A stretch of DNA of 64,000 bases from a halophilic archaeon (GTDB taxonomy: Archaea > Halobacteriota > Halobacteria > Halobacteriales > Haladaptataceae), in assembly GCA_003298465.1 (NCBI GenBank), contig QNGA01000004.1:186001-250000 (forward strand). Direction: 5' to 3'. The position numbers were made by a program, and so were the translations under genes. The notes under the pieces are model-generated. The model was given only the letters and a program-made list of their open reading frames with translations. It was not told the origin of the DNA and did not search any database. Position 1 is the stretch's first letter. Each line of letters opens with the position of its first letter. Of the stretch, positions 52,691 through 63,044 are shown one piece after another.

Positions 52691-54336
52691 CAGTCGAACT
52701 CCGAGACGGTCGACTCGATGTCGTCGGACACCCGCTCGACGACGCGCTCGGGGTCGGCGTAGTACTCGTTGACCATCGCGGTGAACCGGCGGTAGTCGGT
52801 GACGTCGTTCTCCCGGAGATACTGGAGGACGAGCTTGCGGTCCCGCAGCTCTTCGAGCAGTTCCGACCGCGACCAGCCGTGGCTCTCCCGAATCTCGTCG
52901 AGCACCTCGCTGTCGCGCTTGCGGAACGCGTCGTCGCCGGGGTTCCACGAGAACGTCGTCGAGTAGTCCAGGTCGCCCGTCCGCTGGTCGATGCCCTCTA
53001 TCTCGGCGATCACCTTGTTCCGGCGCACCCGCTCGTCGCCGACGTGGGTGAGCGTCTGGATGGAGAGGATGTCGAGGCTCTGTATCATCGCCCGCGGCAC
53101 GTTGATGGGGTCGTTCTCCAGGCGGTTGATGACCGTCTGCACGCTGTCAGCGTGCATGGTCGAGTACGTCGTGTGACCGGTGTTCATCGCCTGGAACAGC
53201 GTCATCGCCTCCTCGCCGCGCACCTCGCCGACGGCGATGTACTCGGGGCGGTGGCGCAGCGCCGACCGCAGCAGGTCGTACATCGTGATGTCCGCGCCCT
53301 CGTCGAGGCGGTCCCGGGTGACCGACGAGAGCCAGTTGTCGTGATAGAGGGTCAGCTCGCGGGTGTCCTCGATGGTGAGTATCTTCGAGCGCGGCGGGAC
53401 GAACATCGAGATGGCGTTCAGGGACGTGGTCTTGCCGGACGCCGTCCCGCCGGCGAAGATGAGCGACTTGTTGTTCTCGATGGCGAGCCAGAGGTACGCC
53501 ATCTGGTCGAGCGAGAAGGTGCCGTAGTCGACGAGGTCGACCGGCGTGAACGGTTCGTCGGCGTACTTCCGGATGGTGAACGCCGACCCGCGCGGCGTGA
53601 CCTCCCGGCCGAGCGCGAGTTCCGCCCGGGAGCCGTCGGGCAGCGTCGCCTCGACGACGGGTTCGCCGACGCTGACGTGCTGGCCGGACCGCTGGGCGAG
53701 CCGCACGACGAGGTTGTCGAGTTCGTCCTCGCCGTAGACGACGTTCGTCTCCACGTCGTCGTACTCGTCGTGGTAGACGAAGATGGGCAGGTCGTACCCG
53801 TCGCAGGAGACGTCCTCGATGCGCGGGTCGCACATCAGCGGGTCGAGTTTCCCGTACCCGCGGAAGGCCCGGTAGAGGTAGTAGAACAGCCGGTAGAACG
53901 TCGCCATGTCGACCTCCACGCCGTACACCTCGAGCAGTTCGCGCAACTCGTCTTTCAGCACTCCCTCGGGCGGTTCGTCGCCCATCTCGCGGCGGTAGAT
54001 GAGCGACTGGCGGACGTCGGCGAACAGCCTGTCGAGCAGTTCGCTCTCCAGTTCGTCGAGTTCCGGCTCGACGACGTAGTAGAGGTGTTCGTTCGCCGAC
54101 GGGTCGTAGTTGACCGAGACGAAGGCGAAGGGGGCGTTCACCCAGTAGCGGTCCACCTCGCGGTAGTCCGACAGGCCCGTGAAGCTGATGAGCGAGCCGT
54201 GCTCGTCGGGGTCGTAGTTCTCGACCGATATCGTCGACCCCCGGAGCATCTCGGCGGCGCGGCTGAGCGTCCGCCGGAACTCCCGGATGCGGACGGAGAC
54301 GTCGTCGGCTAGCTCGTCTATCTGGAGACTCGACAT
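52690..54336 (-). CDS. pilB: Type IV pilus / archaellum-type assembly ATPase PilB
   Basis: The 548-residue protein is a secretion ATPase (GspE/TadA family). Residues 1-200 are the N-terminal domain with GYGKLDPLMCDPRIEDVSCDG, then Walker A GGTASGKTT (296-304), Asp box TIEDTREL, Walker B-like EYIAVGEVRGEEA and the His box MNTGHTTYSTMHADS. It powers pilin assembly with PilC, whose start overlaps this stop (TGATG). No pilin gene is adjacent. The gene itself is intact although its partner is interrupted. Confidence 0.92.
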   Translation of the reverse strand: MSSLQIDELADDVSVRIREFRRTLSRAAEMLRGSTISVENYDPDEHGSLISFTGLSDYREVDRYWVNAPFAFVSVNYDPSANEHLYYVVEPELDELESELLDRLFADVRQSLIYRREMGDEPPEGVLKDELRELLEVYGVEVDMATFYRLFYYLYRAFRGYGKLDPLMCDPRIEDVSCDGYDLPIFVYHDEYDDVETNVVYGEDELDNLVVRLAQRSGQHVSVGEPVVEATLPDGSRAELALGREVTPRGSAFTIRKYADEPFTPVDLVDYGTFSLDQMAYLWLAIENNKSLIFAGGTASGKTTSLNAISMFVPPRSKILTIEDTRELTLYHDNWLSSVTRDRLDEGADITMYDLLRSALRHRPEYIAVGEVRGEEAMTLFQAMNTGHTTYSTMHADSVQTVINRLENDPINVPRAMIQSLDILSIQTLTHVGDERVRRNKVIAEIEGIDQRTGDLDYSTTFSWNPGDDAFRKRDSEVLDEIRESHGWSRSELLEELRDRKLVLQYLRENDVTDYRRFTAMVNEYYADPERVVERVSDDIESTVSEFD

Positions 54337-54509
54337 GGGTCGTGTCGTCGTGCCGCCGCGGTGGCCCGGCCGTCGGTCCTCCGGCCGCGACGGCGTTCCT
54401 CGTCCCGGCAATTGCAGTCAGGATACTTAAATCAACGGCTGGACAGTTTCGCTGACGGGGCAGTTCCGACCGGCACGGTTTAGTTCGGCCCGGCCGTCGA
54501 TTTTCGCAG

Positions 54510-55769
54510 ATGCTCTCCGGTCTCGACGTCTCCCGCAGGTCCCTCGGAGCGGCGCTGATGGCCGGCTCCGTCCTCGTCGTCGCGGTCGCGCTCGCCGCCA
54601 GCGCGGCCCTGGCCCCTCCCATCGCGTCCACGCCCGCGTCGAACGGGTCGGCGACGACGCTGGTCGGCGTCCAGTCCACGACGACCGACGGCCGACTCGC
54701 CGCGCTCGGCCCCCGGGGCGGGGAACGCTGGTCGTACGCCGACGCCGCGAGCTACCACGACGTGACGCCGCTCCCGAACGGCACCGTGCTGGCGACGTTC
54801 GTCGCCCACGACGCCCGGCCCTGCGGCCCCTACGAGTCGCCCTGCTCGCGGACCGGCGTTCGCATCGTCGACCCGAAGCCGGAACCGCACGTCGTCTTCG
54901 AGTGGGCGTTCCCCGTCCGGACCAGCAAGAACAGCGAGGTCCACGACGCCGAACTGCTGCCGTCCGGCGAACTGCTCGTCGCGGACATGGACCGCGAGCG
55001 CGTGTTCACGGTCGCGCCGAACGGCACCGTCACGTGGCAGTGGTCCGCGAGTTCGTTCTACGACGCGCCGCCCGACCCCACGAGGTCCGACTGGCTCCAC
55101 ATCAACGACGTGGACCGCCTGGCGGAGGGCCGATACCTCGTCAGCGTCAGGAACGCGAACCAGCTGGTCGTCGTCGAACGCGGTGAGGGCGTCGTCGACG
55201 TCATCAACGAGGACGGCGACCCGCGCGTGCTGAACAAGCAGCACAACCCCCAGATGCTCGGACCGGACGCCGTCCTGGTCGCGGACAGCGAGAACGACCG
55301 CGTGGTCGAACTGCACGAGCGGAACGGCGAGTGGGAGGTCGCCTGGCAGGTCGACTCGGCGGGCGGCGTCCGGTTCGACTGGCCGCGGGACGCCGACCGC
55401 CTGCCGAACGGCAACACGCTCGTCACCGACAGCCGGAACAACCGGGTCGTGGAGCTGAACGCCTCCGGCGACGTGGTCTGGAGTGCGCGCGTGCCGACGG
55501 TCCCCTACGAGGCCGACCGACCGCCCGGCGAGTACCCCGCGGGCGACCCCTACGAGAGCGACGGCGCGACCGGCGTCGGCGCGGAGGGCGCCGGCTCCGC
55601 CGGAGGCCCGCTCGGAAGCGGCGACCTCCCCGTGTTCTCCTACCTCGTCGACAGCGCGCGCCACGTCGTCGCGCTCCCGTACTGGCTCTCGGGGTGGCAC
55701 CTCGCGCTCGGGTCGGGAGCCTCCGTGGCGTTTCTCGCGGGACTGGTGCTGTTCGTCCAGAGCGAGTGA
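54510..55769 (+). CDS. Membrane-anchored propeller of arylsulfotransferase (ASST) type
   Basis: The 419-residue protein has an N-terminal signal or anchor helix (GSVLVVAVALAASAALAPP) and a C-terminal helix (about 396-416). Between lie NHL/ASST-like blades: HDVTPLPNGTVLATF, HDAELLPSGELLVADMDRERVF, LHINDVDRLAEGRYLVSVRNANQLVV and DADRLPNGNTLVTDSRNNRVVELN. The blade pattern with repeated LPNGxxLV matches haloarchaeal arylsulfotransferase-family proteins. Enzymatic activity is not shown. It should face the outside. A 173-bp spacer separates it from the divergent pilB. Confidence 0.7.
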   Translation: MLSGLDVSRRSLGAALMAGSVLVVAVALAASAALAPPIASTPASNGSATTLVGVQSTTTDGRLAALGPRGGERWSYADAASYHDVTPLPNGTVLATFVAHDARPCGPYESPCSRTGVRIVDPKPEPHVVFEWAFPVRTSKNSEVHDAELLPSGELLVADMDRERVFTVAPNGTVTWQWSASSFYDAPPDPTRSDWLHINDVDRLAEGRYLVSVRNANQLVVVERGEGVVDVINEDGDPRVLNKQHNPQMLGPDAVLVADSENDRVVELHERNGEWEVAWQVDSAGGVRFDWPRDADRLPNGNTLVTDSRNNRVVELNASGDVVWSARVPTVPYEADRPPGEYPAGDPYESDGATGVGAEGAGSAGGPLGSGDLPVFSYLVDSARHVVALPYWLSGWHLALGSGASVAFLAGLVLFVQSE

Positions 55770-55823
55770 CCGGGGCCGCCCGGTCCCGGTAGCCTGATGG
55801 TCCCGCGGTTTCCTGTCCGAACC

Positions 55824-56393
55824 ATGACTGGCGGCAGCGACGCGGGTGCCGGAGACGCCCCCGACGGAGAGGGCGAGAGGGACGCTCGCGACGGCGCTGA
55901 CTGCGGGGAGGGCGACCACGCCGAGGAGGACGGCCACGACGACGAGGACGCCGGAGGCCACGGCGCGCTCCCGCCGGAGGACCTCCGGTATCCGGAGTTC
56001 GTCTTCGAGTCGGGCGACGTCGCCTCGGACGGGGCGTTCGACCTCCGGCGGGACCTCGACCGGGAGGAGATGGCGGACTGGCTCGAGGACCTCGCGGGCG
56101 GACTGGCCAGCCACGACGTGGCGGTCGAGTCGCCGGACGGGTACGTCACGTTCGGCGTCGGTGCCGGGGACGTGGCGATGTCGTTCGACCCGGGCGAGGA
56201 CGTCGGCGAACTGTCGGTGACGTTCTCCCTGCGCGCGAAGCCGATGTTCGTGGCGGACGACCCCGACGGTCGGAAGGTCGGCGCGCGCGGCGGTCGGGGG
56301 TTCGTCCCGGTCGAGATGCTGACGGGCGAGCGCGAGACGTTCCGCTGTTACAACTGGATAGACGACCCCGACGCCGAGGGTGAGGGGGGCTGA
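55824..56393 (+). CDS. Acidic protein with amphi-Trp-type domain
   Basis: The 189-residue product has a disordered acidic N terminus of about 55 residues and a C-terminal domain (DLDREEMADWLEDLAGGLASHDVAVESPDGYVTFGV, then VGELSVTFSLRAK). Such a helix plus amphipathic strand resembles the haloarchaeal amphi-Trp domain. The function of the family is unknown. ATG 55824 was preferred to ATG 55797, which would add nine residues. Confidence 0.55.
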   Translation: MTGGSDAGAGDAPDGEGERDARDGADCGEGDHAEEDGHDDEDAGGHGALPPEDLRYPEFVFESGDVASDGAFDLRRDLDREEMADWLEDLAGGLASHDVAVESPDGYVTFGVGAGDVAMSFDPGEDVGELSVTFSLRAKPMFVADDPDGRKVGARGGRGFVPVEMLTGERETFRCYNWIDDPDAEGEGG

Positions 56394-56420
56394 CCGGGGA
56401 GCCGGCGTCGAAGGCGCGAC

Positions 56421-57476
56421 CTACTCCAGGCAGGCGGCGACGACGCGCAGCATGGCTTCGCCGCGGACCTCCTCGGCGAAGAGGGGAACGCGCTTGATGT
56501 CGTGGCCGCGGAACACGTCCTGAGCCTCCCGGAGGGCGGACTGCTGGACCTCCCAGCGCTGCTGGCAGAACTCGCAGGCGTCGAGGTTCGGGGTGACGAA
56601 CTGGTCGGAGTCGACGGCCGGCGTCACGTCCGCGAGGTCCTCCATCACCTTGTTGACGACGACCGTACCGACCGGGATGTCGAACTCCGAGAGCTGTGCG
56701 AGGAGACGCTTCGACTCGAAGACGCTCATCTCCTCGGGGACCATCACGACCCGGAAGTCGGTCTTGCCGGGGTCGCGCAGGGTGGCTCGCAGGCGTTCGA
56801 TGCGCTCGCGGAGCACGTCGAGGTCGTCGACGCCCCCCTCGGCCCCGTCGTCGTCGCCGCCGAACACGCCCTTCACGCCGTCCATCATGCCCTGGAAGCG
56901 CTGGCGGAGCGTGGCGATGCGACCGACCATCGTGTCCATGATCTCGGGAAGTTCGAGCAGCCGGAGGGTGTGGCCCGTCGGCGCGGTGTCGACGACGACG
57001 CGGTCGAAGCGGTCGTCGTCCAGGAACTCGAGCAGCTTCTGCATCGCCGCGGCCTCGTCGGCGCCCGGCATCGCGCCGCCGAGCAGCGACGACATCGGCC
57101 CCTCTCCGTCCTCGCCGAGCATGGCTCCGAGGCCGCCCAGCGGGTTCTCGCCGCCCTGGCCGAAGACGCCCGCCTGCGCCTCCAGTTCGGCGTCGGGGTC
57201 TATCTCGGACCCGAACAGCGGGACGTCCTCGCGGATGCGGGTCGGCTCCGCCGGCACGTCGGTCTCGAAGGTGTCGGACAGCGAGTGCGCGGGGTCGGTC
57301 GAGACGACCAGCGTCGCCGTGCCGTCCCGGGCGCTCGCCAGCGCCGTCGCGGCCGCCATCGTCGTCTTCCCCACGCCGCCTTTGCCGCCGTAGAGTACGT
57401 ACTCCGGCGCGTCGACGCCCGTCGGAACCGCCGCCTCGTCGATACTCTCGACGGTCTCCACGTCCAGTTCGGTCAT
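56421..57476 (-). CDS. ArsA/Get3-type ATPase
   Basis: The 351-residue protein has the deviant Walker A LYGGKGGVGKTT (about 28-39), STDPAHSLSD (switch I), VVDTAPTGHTLRLL (switch II), a Met/Gly-rich region near 110-150 and CEFCQQRW (Cx2C, zinc dimer site) near residue 301. Single-domain proteins of this kind in Archaea are Get3/TRC40-like and may insert tail-anchored membrane proteins; arsenite export is less likely because no ars genes are near. It is alone on its strand. Confidence 0.88.
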   Translation of the reverse strand: MTELDVETVESIDEAAVPTGVDAPEYVLYGGKGGVGKTTMAAATALASARDGTATLVVSTDPAHSLSDTFETDVPAEPTRIREDVPLFGSEIDPDAELEAQAGVFGQGGENPLGGLGAMLGEDGEGPMSSLLGGAMPGADEAAAMQKLLEFLDDDRFDRVVVDTAPTGHTLRLLELPEIMDTMVGRIATLRQRFQGMMDGVKGVFGGDDDGAEGGVDDLDVLRERIERLRATLRDPGKTDFRVVMVPEEMSVFESKRLLAQLSEFDIPVGTVVVNKVMEDLADVTPAVDSDQFVTPNLDACEFCQQRWEVQQSALREAQDVFRGHDIKRVPLFAEEVRGEAMLRVVAACLE

Positions 57477-57591
57477 GTCCCTGGGTTGCCGGCGGGCGCT
57501 TGTGTACCCGTCGGTCCCGCGTTACGCGGTCACCGTCGATGGCGGGGTCCACCGTCGCCGACGGCGAGCGGCCGTCTCGTGCCGGGAGCCG

Positions 57592-58956
57592 TCACCGTTC
57601 GAGCGCGTCCAGCACCGCGAACGTCCGCTCCCGCAGCGTTTCGGCGTCCGCGGCGAGCAGCTTCACGATGGCCTCCTTGCCGACCTCCCCCCGGTCGACG
57701 ACGGCGGCGGGCGTCTCGCCCGCGGACTCGAACGCCCGCCTCGCACCCCACTGCATCGTACTGCCCTCCTCCGCTTTCACGGTCTCGGGTTCGGCCGCCC
57801 GGTCGAACTCCGCCACCGGACCGTCGAGCGCCGCGAGGGCGTCCTCCACGCTCCCGTCGAACCGGCAGTTCACCGCGAACCGGAGGGCCGGGTCGAACTC
57901 GCGTGCGGCGAGCAGGAAGCGCGCGACGTGGCTCGACGCGCCGAAGCGCACGCCCCGGTTCGGCTGGACGCCCGACATCGTGCGGGTGATGCGTCCCTCG
58001 ACGGCGGCCGTCTCGCCGACGTTCTCCGCGTAGGGGGTCGCACCGACGACGTTCGTCCCGACCTCGGGGACGAGGGGGCTCACGTCGCGCTCGACGAACG
58101 ACCGGACGACGGACTCGACGGCCTCCTGGGTCGGCTGGCGGTCCGCCCGCTCGCGGAGCGCGACCAGGTGGTGGACCGCGCCCGGCCCCTCACCCACGTC
58201 CAGCGGGTAGCGCACCGCCCGCTCCATGAACGCCGTGCTCGCGCCCACCGCGTCCCGGAGGTCGTCGCCCCGGGCGAGTCGGGCCGCGACGGCGCTGGCG
58301 AGCGTGCACCCCGACCCGTGAGTCGCCTCGGTGTCGATCCGGGGATGCTCGAAGGTCACCGCGTCGTCCCCGGCCACGAGCACGTCCCGGACCGCCTCGC
58401 TGCCGACGTGGCCGCCCTTCACGAGCGCGGCGGCCGCACCCATCTCGACCAGTTTCTCGCCGGCCTCGCGGGCGCTCTCATCGTCGGTGGGTTCGACTCC
58501 CGTCAGTACCTCGGCCTCGTCGGCGTTCGGCGTCACGAGCGCGGCGCGTGCGACCAGGTCCTCGTAGGCGTCCTCGCCGTCGGGGCTGAGCAGGCGGTCC
58601 CCGGACGCCGCGACCATCACGGGGTCGACGACGACCGGCGCGTCCAGTTCGGCGACCCACTCTGCCACCGCCTCGACGACCGGCGCTTCAGCGAGCATCC
58701 CCGTCTTCGCAGCGCGCACGTCGAAGTCGTCGGTGACCGCGTCGTACTGCGCCTCGATCTCCTCGACGGGGAGCGTGAACGCGCGCTCGACGCCCCGGGT
58801 GTTCTGGGCGGTGACGCTGGTGACGACGCTGGTCCCGAACGCGCCGTGGGCCTCCATCGTCTTCAGGTCGGCCTGGATGCCCGCACCCCCGCCGGAATCG
58901 CTACCGGCGACGGTCAGCGCGACCGGGCGTTCGACCGGGGCGGCCTCGCGGGTCAT
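57592..58956 (-). CDS. thiDN: ThiD-ThiN fusion: HMP(-P) kinase and thiamine phosphate synthase
   Basis: The 454-residue protein has ThiD at 1-265 ([47 protein letters not shown], and [18 protein letters not shown] with the catalytic Cys) and ThiN at about 285-454 ([49 protein letters not shown]). ThiD phosphorylates the pyrimidine; ThiN joins it to the thiazole phosphate in place of ThiE. The stop of the AIRS-like gene upstream overlaps this start by 4 bases, so the two are coupled. Confidence 0.9.
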   Translation of the reverse strand: MTREAAPVERPVALTVAGSDSGGGAGIQADLKTMEAHGAFGTSVVTSVTAQNTRGVERAFTLPVEEIEAQYDAVTDDFDVRAAKTGMLAEAPVVEAVAEWVAELDAPVVVDPVMVAASGDRLLSPDGEDAYEDLVARAALVTPNADEAEVLTGVEPTDDESAREAGEKLVEMGAAAALVKGGHVGSEAVRDVLVAGDDAVTFEHPRIDTEATHGSGCTLASAVAARLARGDDLRDAVGASTAFMERAVRYPLDVGEGPGAVHHLVALRERADRQPTQEAVESVVRSFVERDVSPLVPEVGTNVVGATPYAENVGETAAVEGRITRTMSGVQPNRGVRFGASSHVARFLLAAREFDPALRFAVNCRFDGSVEDALAALDGPVAEFDRAAEPETVKAEEGSTMQWGARRAFESAGETPAAVVDRGEVGKEAIVKLLAADAETLRERTFAVLDALER

Positions 58957-60011
58957 GCGTCCTGCCTCCCCATGTACTCCTCGAACGTCCCCCAGAACGG
59001 GTCCTCCTCGGGGTGTTCGACGCGGTCGCCGTCGACGTAGACCCCCTCGCCCTCGCCGACCTCGCCCACGTCGGCGGCTGGAATCCCGGCGTCCGACAGC
59101 GCCGCCAGCACGTCGGCCGCGTCCTCCGGCGCGACCGTGGCGAGGAGGGTTCCTTCGCTGATGGCCGACCACGGGTCCACGTCGAAGAACTCGCAGGCTT
59201 CGCGCACCCCCGGCTGCACCGGAATCGCGTCGCGGTCGACGTCGAGGCGCACGCCCGCGGCGCGGGCCAGCTCGACGAGCGCGCCGTGGACGCCGCCCTC
59301 CGTCGCGTCGTGCATCGCCGACACCTCGCCCGCCCGGGCCGCCACGAGCGCGTCCTCGACCGGACTCATGTCGTAGAACCGCTCCTGGGCCGCCTCGACG
59401 GTCTCCGCGGGGAGGTCGAGCAGTTCCTCGAACTGGATGGAGAGCAGTCCGGTCGTCTCGATGGCCGGTCCCTTCGTGATAAGGAGGCGGTCGCCGGGAC
59501 GAGCGCCGTCCGGCCGCACGATATCGTCGTGGTCTCCCACGGCCATCGCGGTCGCGCCGCCGACCATCGGGTACGTACAGCCGGCGTAGCGGGCGGTGTG
59601 ACCCGTCACGACGCTCACGCCGAGGTCGCGGGCCTCCGCGTCGAAGGTCTCCCAGACGGTGGCGAACTCCTCGTCGGTCATCTCCGGCGGCAGGTTGAGG
59701 TCCACCGCGAGATGGGTGGGCGCCAGGCCGCTGACCGCCACGTCGCTCATCAGTATGTGGAACGCGAACCACGCCGCACGCTCGAACCCCAGCGACGGCA
59801 TGACGAACACGGGGTCGGACGCCAGCACGAGCGCCCGCCGGTCCGCGTCGGCACCGTCGGACTCGGTCCGACGAGCCATCGTCCCGAGGTCGATGACGCC
59901 GAAGTCGACGCCGTGTTGGGGCCCCAGCGCCACGTCCGCGCGCTCGGCTCCGAGGTTCGGGTAGATGTACTCATCGAAGAACTCACGGTCTACTTTGCCG
60001 AGGTCACTCAT
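58953..60011 (-). CDS. AIR synthase/ThiL/HypE-superfamily protein, copy 1
   Basis: The 352-residue product has the superfamily two-domain layout: [63 protein letters not shown] (about 66-108), [25 protein letters not shown], and the C-terminal [21 protein letters not shown]. Family members bind ATP (ThiL, PurM, HypE). It sits upstream of thiDN, with which it overlaps, so a thiamine phosphate kinase-like activity is possible but not shown. A close paralogue is at 61864-62922. Confidence 0.82.
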   Translation of the reverse strand: MSDLGKVDREFFDEYIYPNLGAERADVALGPQHGVDFGVIDLGTMARRTESDGADADRRALVLASDPVFVMPSLGFERAAWFAFHILMSDVAVSGLAPTHLAVDLNLPPEMTDEEFATVWETFDAEARDLGVSVVTGHTARYAGCTYPMVGGATAMAVGDHDDIVRPDGARPGDRLLITKGPAIETTGLLSIQFEELLDLPAETVEAAQERFYDMSPVEDALVAARAGEVSAMHDATEGGVHGALVELARAAGVRLDVDRDAIPVQPGVREACEFFDVDPWSAISEGTLLATVAPEDAADVLAALSDAGIPAADVGEVGEGEGVYVDGDRVEHPEEDPFWGTFEEYMGRQDA

Positions 60012-60158
60012 ACCCGGGGGTACAATCGAGTGGTATTTGTCGATGTTGGTCGCGTGACGGCGAGACGCGACTCGGCCGTCGGCAGACCGACGAACCGTCC
60101 TCCCGAAAAGGGACCGCTCTTCGCCCCCTCGAACGGGGGCTCGTTCTTCCCGAATGCT

Positions 60159-61553
60159 TCAGATGGTGTTCATTATCGTCGCGAGGATCATCGTAACGGT
60201 GATGCCCGTGACGGAGATGATGGTCGTCAGGGCGGTCCACGTCATCAGCGTCTCCTCCTGGGTCAGACCACCGATCTCCTTGACCAGCCAGAAACCGCTG
60301 TCGTTGTACCACGAGAAGATGTTACCGCCCGCGCCGATCGCCATCACCATGAACGCCGGGTGGACGGACAGTTCCGGCACCTGCGGTGCCATGATGCCCG
60401 CGGTGGTGAGCATGGCGGCCGTCGCCGACCCCTGGGCGATGCGGACGATGGCGGCGATCAACCACGCGCTGAGCAGGAGCGGGATACCGACCTCCGCCAG
60501 CGCGCCGGTGATGTAGTCGCCGATACCGGAGGCGGCGAGCAGCGCACCGAACGCGCCGCCGGCCGCGGTGATCGCCGCGATGTTTCCGCCGCTCTTCAGG
60601 GCCTCGGTCATCTCCTCGGTCCACTCTTCCTGCGTCATGTCGTTGTGCTGGTAGAACGTCCACGCGGCCGCCAGTGCGGCGATGGTCAGCGCGACGTTCT
60701 TGTCGCCGATGAAGGCGACGTACGGCCTGAGAGCCGACAGCGCCGGGACGACTTCCTGGAAGGTGTCGACGATGGTGAAGGAGGCGACCAGCACGACGGC
60801 GAGGATGACCGGTGCCGCGGATTCGAGGACGCCGGGCAGGTTGCTCGTGTCGCGGTCCGCGAGCTCCTCCAGTTCCTCGGTGGACGTGGCCATCGCGTCA
60901 CGAAGTGGAATGTCCAACCGACGGTTCAGCCAGCGTCCGTACACGATACCGGCTACGAGCGCTGCCGGGATAGCCGTCGTGATACCGAGCAGGATGGTCA
61001 TGCCGAGGTTGACGCCGATCTCGTCGGCGACGGCGAGCGGCCCGGGCGTCGGTGGCACGAACACGTGCGTCGTCGCCGCACCCGCGCCGACGACGACGAT
61101 GAAGAGCGTGTAGTCGCGACCGACGCGCGCCCGCATCGAGCGCGCCAGCGGCGCCATCAGGTAGAAGACGCTGTCGAAGAACACCGGGATCGACAGCACG
61201 GAACTGCTCCCCCACAACGCGTAATCGGAGTTGCCCTTGCCGAGGATATTCTGGAACCAGCGGACGATCCGTTGCGCCGCGCCGCTCTCGAGCATTCCCT
61301 TCCCGATGACCGCGGCCATCAGAATCGGTATCCCGATGCCGGCCATCCCTTCGCCGAACGCCGTCGCGACCGCATCTGCGGCCTGCGACGCGCTGAAGTC
61401 CGGCACGAACACCGTATTTATCGCTCCGACGAAGAACGCCGAGATTATCAGTCCGACGAACGCCGGCAGGTCCAACACGACCAGCAGTAGTACCACTGCC
61501 GCCAGTGCGAGTACGAACGTCACCAGCGGACTGTGTGCGAATTCGATTGCCAT
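60159..61553 (-). CDS. GntP family gluconate/sugar-acid permease
   Basis: The 464-residue protein has about twelve helices and GntP blocks such as GFGEGMAGIG written here as AFGEGMAGIGIPILMAAVIGKGMLESGAA, FFDSVFYLMAPLARSM, THVFVPPTPGPLAVADEIGVNLG and FSWYNDSGFWLVKEIGG. It should be a proton symporter for gluconate or related acids. It lies between the two AIRS-like paralogues. A TATA-like TTAAATATTTAA is at 61594-61605. Confidence 0.9.
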   Translation of the reverse strand: MAIEFAHSPLVTFVLALAAVVLLLVVLDLPAFVGLIISAFFVGAINTVFVPDFSASQAADAVATAFGEGMAGIGIPILMAAVIGKGMLESGAAQRIVRWFQNILGKGNSDYALWGSSSVLSIPVFFDSVFYLMAPLARSMRARVGRDYTLFIVVVGAGAATTHVFVPPTPGPLAVADEIGVNLGMTILLGITTAIPAALVAGIVYGRWLNRRLDIPLRDAMATSTEELEELADRDTSNLPGVLESAAPVILAVVLVASFTIVDTFQEVVPALSALRPYVAFIGDKNVALTIAALAAAWTFYQHNDMTQEEWTEEMTEALKSGGNIAAITAAGGAFGALLAASGIGDYITGALAEVGIPLLLSAWLIAAIVRIAQGSATAAMLTTAGIMAPQVPELSVHPAFMVMAIGAGGNIFSWYNDSGFWLVKEIGGLTQEETLMTWTALTTIISVTGITVTMILATIMNTI

Positions 61554-61863
61554 TGTTTTGCAAACGCCTACCCCAGGCTTACCGAGATCGAGCTTAAATA
61601 TTTAATGTTTATTCGTAGTTTCTACTATTATTATCCGATATAGTACAGTGAAAGACGATGATGTAAATCTCCGCTAAAGTATTTTGCCTATGATACTTCA
61701 CCACTCGCGAACCTTCAACGCAGGCTGTATACTGTGGATCCGCCAGTTCGTACGGAGGTCGGTGAAAGAAGTGTTCGTGCGGAGTTCGGTGAGAAGAGAC
61801 GGGACACGGTCGAGTGTCGAACGCTCCAAGGGACGGCGACGGTCGGAGCGACCGCCGTGCGTC
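61554..61863. promoter_or_regulatory. GntP upstream region and spacer
   Basis: Unusually AT-rich between 61590 and 61690. The palindrome TTAAATATTTAA (61594-61605) is the likely TATA region for GntP, about 45 bases before its ATG. Further right an imperfect 27-bp tandem repeat (61745-61771 and 61772-61798; 21 of 27 identical) is present. No gene is seen. Confidence 0.45.
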
Positions 61864-62922
61864 TCACTCCCGGCGCGACATGAACTCGGCGAAGACTTCC
61901 CAGGAGGGGTCGACTTCGGGGTGTTCGACGCGGTCGCCGTCGACGTAGACCCCCTCGCCCTCGCCGACCTCGCCCACGTCGGCAGCCGGAATCCCGGCGT
62001 CCGACAGCGCCGCCAGCACGTCGGCCGCGTCCTCCGGCGCGACCGTCGCCAGCAGCGTCCCCTCGCTCGTCGACGCCCAGGGGTCGATGTCGAAGAACTC
62101 GCAGGCTTCGCGTACTCCGGGGAGGACGGGAACCGCGTCGCGGTCGACGTCGAGGCGCACGCCCGCGGCGCGGGCCAGCTCGACGAGCGCGCCGTGGACG
62201 CCGCCCTCCGTCGCGTCGTGCATCGCCGACACCTCGCCCGCCGCGGCGGCGACCAGGGCGTCCTCGACCGGACTCATGTCGTAGAACCGCCCCTTCGCGG
62301 TCTCGACGGTCTCCGCGGGGAGGTCGACCTGGTCCTCGAACAGGGTGACCATGAACCCCGCCGCCTCGACCGCCGGTCCCTTCGTGACCAGGACGCGGTC
62401 GCCGGGGCGAGCGCCGTCCGGCCGCACGAGGTCGTCCGCGTCGCCGACCGCGAGCGTCGTCGCCCCGCCGACCCAGGGGTACCGACAGTCGGCGTAGCGG
62501 GCGGTGTGACCCGTCACGACGCTCACGTCGAACCGCCGGAGTTCCCGGTCGAAGGTCTCCCAGACGGTGGCGAACTCCTCGTCGGTTATCTCTGGCGGCA
62601 GGTTGAAGTCCACCGCGAGATGGGTGGGCGCCAGGCCGCTGACCGCCACGTCGCTCAGGACGACGTGGACCGCGAACCAGGCCGCGCGCTCGAAGCCGAG
62701 GCCGGGGGTCAGCGAGAGCGGGTCGGTCGCCAGCGCGACGACCGGTCCGCCCTGGTCGGTGGAGTCGTCAGACTCGGTCTGACGAGCCATCGTCCCGAGG
62801 TCGACGACGCCGAAGTCGACGCCGTGTTGCGGGCCCAGCGCCACGTCCGCGCGCCCGGCTCCGAGGTTCGGGTAGATGTACTCCTCGAAGAACTCGCGGT
62901 CCACCTTGCCCAGGTCGGCCAT
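61864..62922 (-). CDS. AIR synthase/ThiL/HypE-superfamily protein, copy 2
   Basis: The 352-residue product has the same length and layout as copy 1, with [57 protein letters not shown] and [24 protein letters not shown] of the C-terminal half is nearly identical in places (for example 109 bases without change), while the middle differs more. ATG 62922 was chosen by match to copy 1. It is not followed by thi genes but by GntP in the same orientation after 310 bases. The function is unknown. Confidence 0.8.
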   Translation of the reverse strand: MADLGKVDREFFEEYIYPNLGAGRADVALGPQHGVDFGVVDLGTMARQTESDDSTDQGGPVVALATDPLSLTPGLGFERAAWFAVHVVLSDVAVSGLAPTHLAVDFNLPPEITDEEFATVWETFDRELRRFDVSVVTGHTARYADCRYPWVGGATTLAVGDADDLVRPDGARPGDRVLVTKGPAVEAAGFMVTLFEDQVDLPAETVETAKGRFYDMSPVEDALVAAAAGEVSAMHDATEGGVHGALVELARAAGVRLDVDRDAVPVLPGVREACEFFDIDPWASTSEGTLLATVAPEDAADVLAALSDAGIPAADVGEVGEGEGVYVDGDRVEHPEVDPSWEVFAEFMSRRE

Positions 62923-63044
62923 ACTCGGGGTATCTCCGGGGCGTACTAAGCGGTGGTGGTTCCTCCCGGACCTGGGAGGTATCGACCCCTCGTCGCACGG
63001 GCCCGGCCACGAACTATACGGCCGGAGAGCGTCCACACCCACCC

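Noticed and set aside
56421..57476. Arsenite-export role for the ArsA-type ATPase
   Set aside because: It is a single-domain protein with the Cx2C zinc-dimer pair of Get3 and has no arsB, arsD or arsR neighbour.
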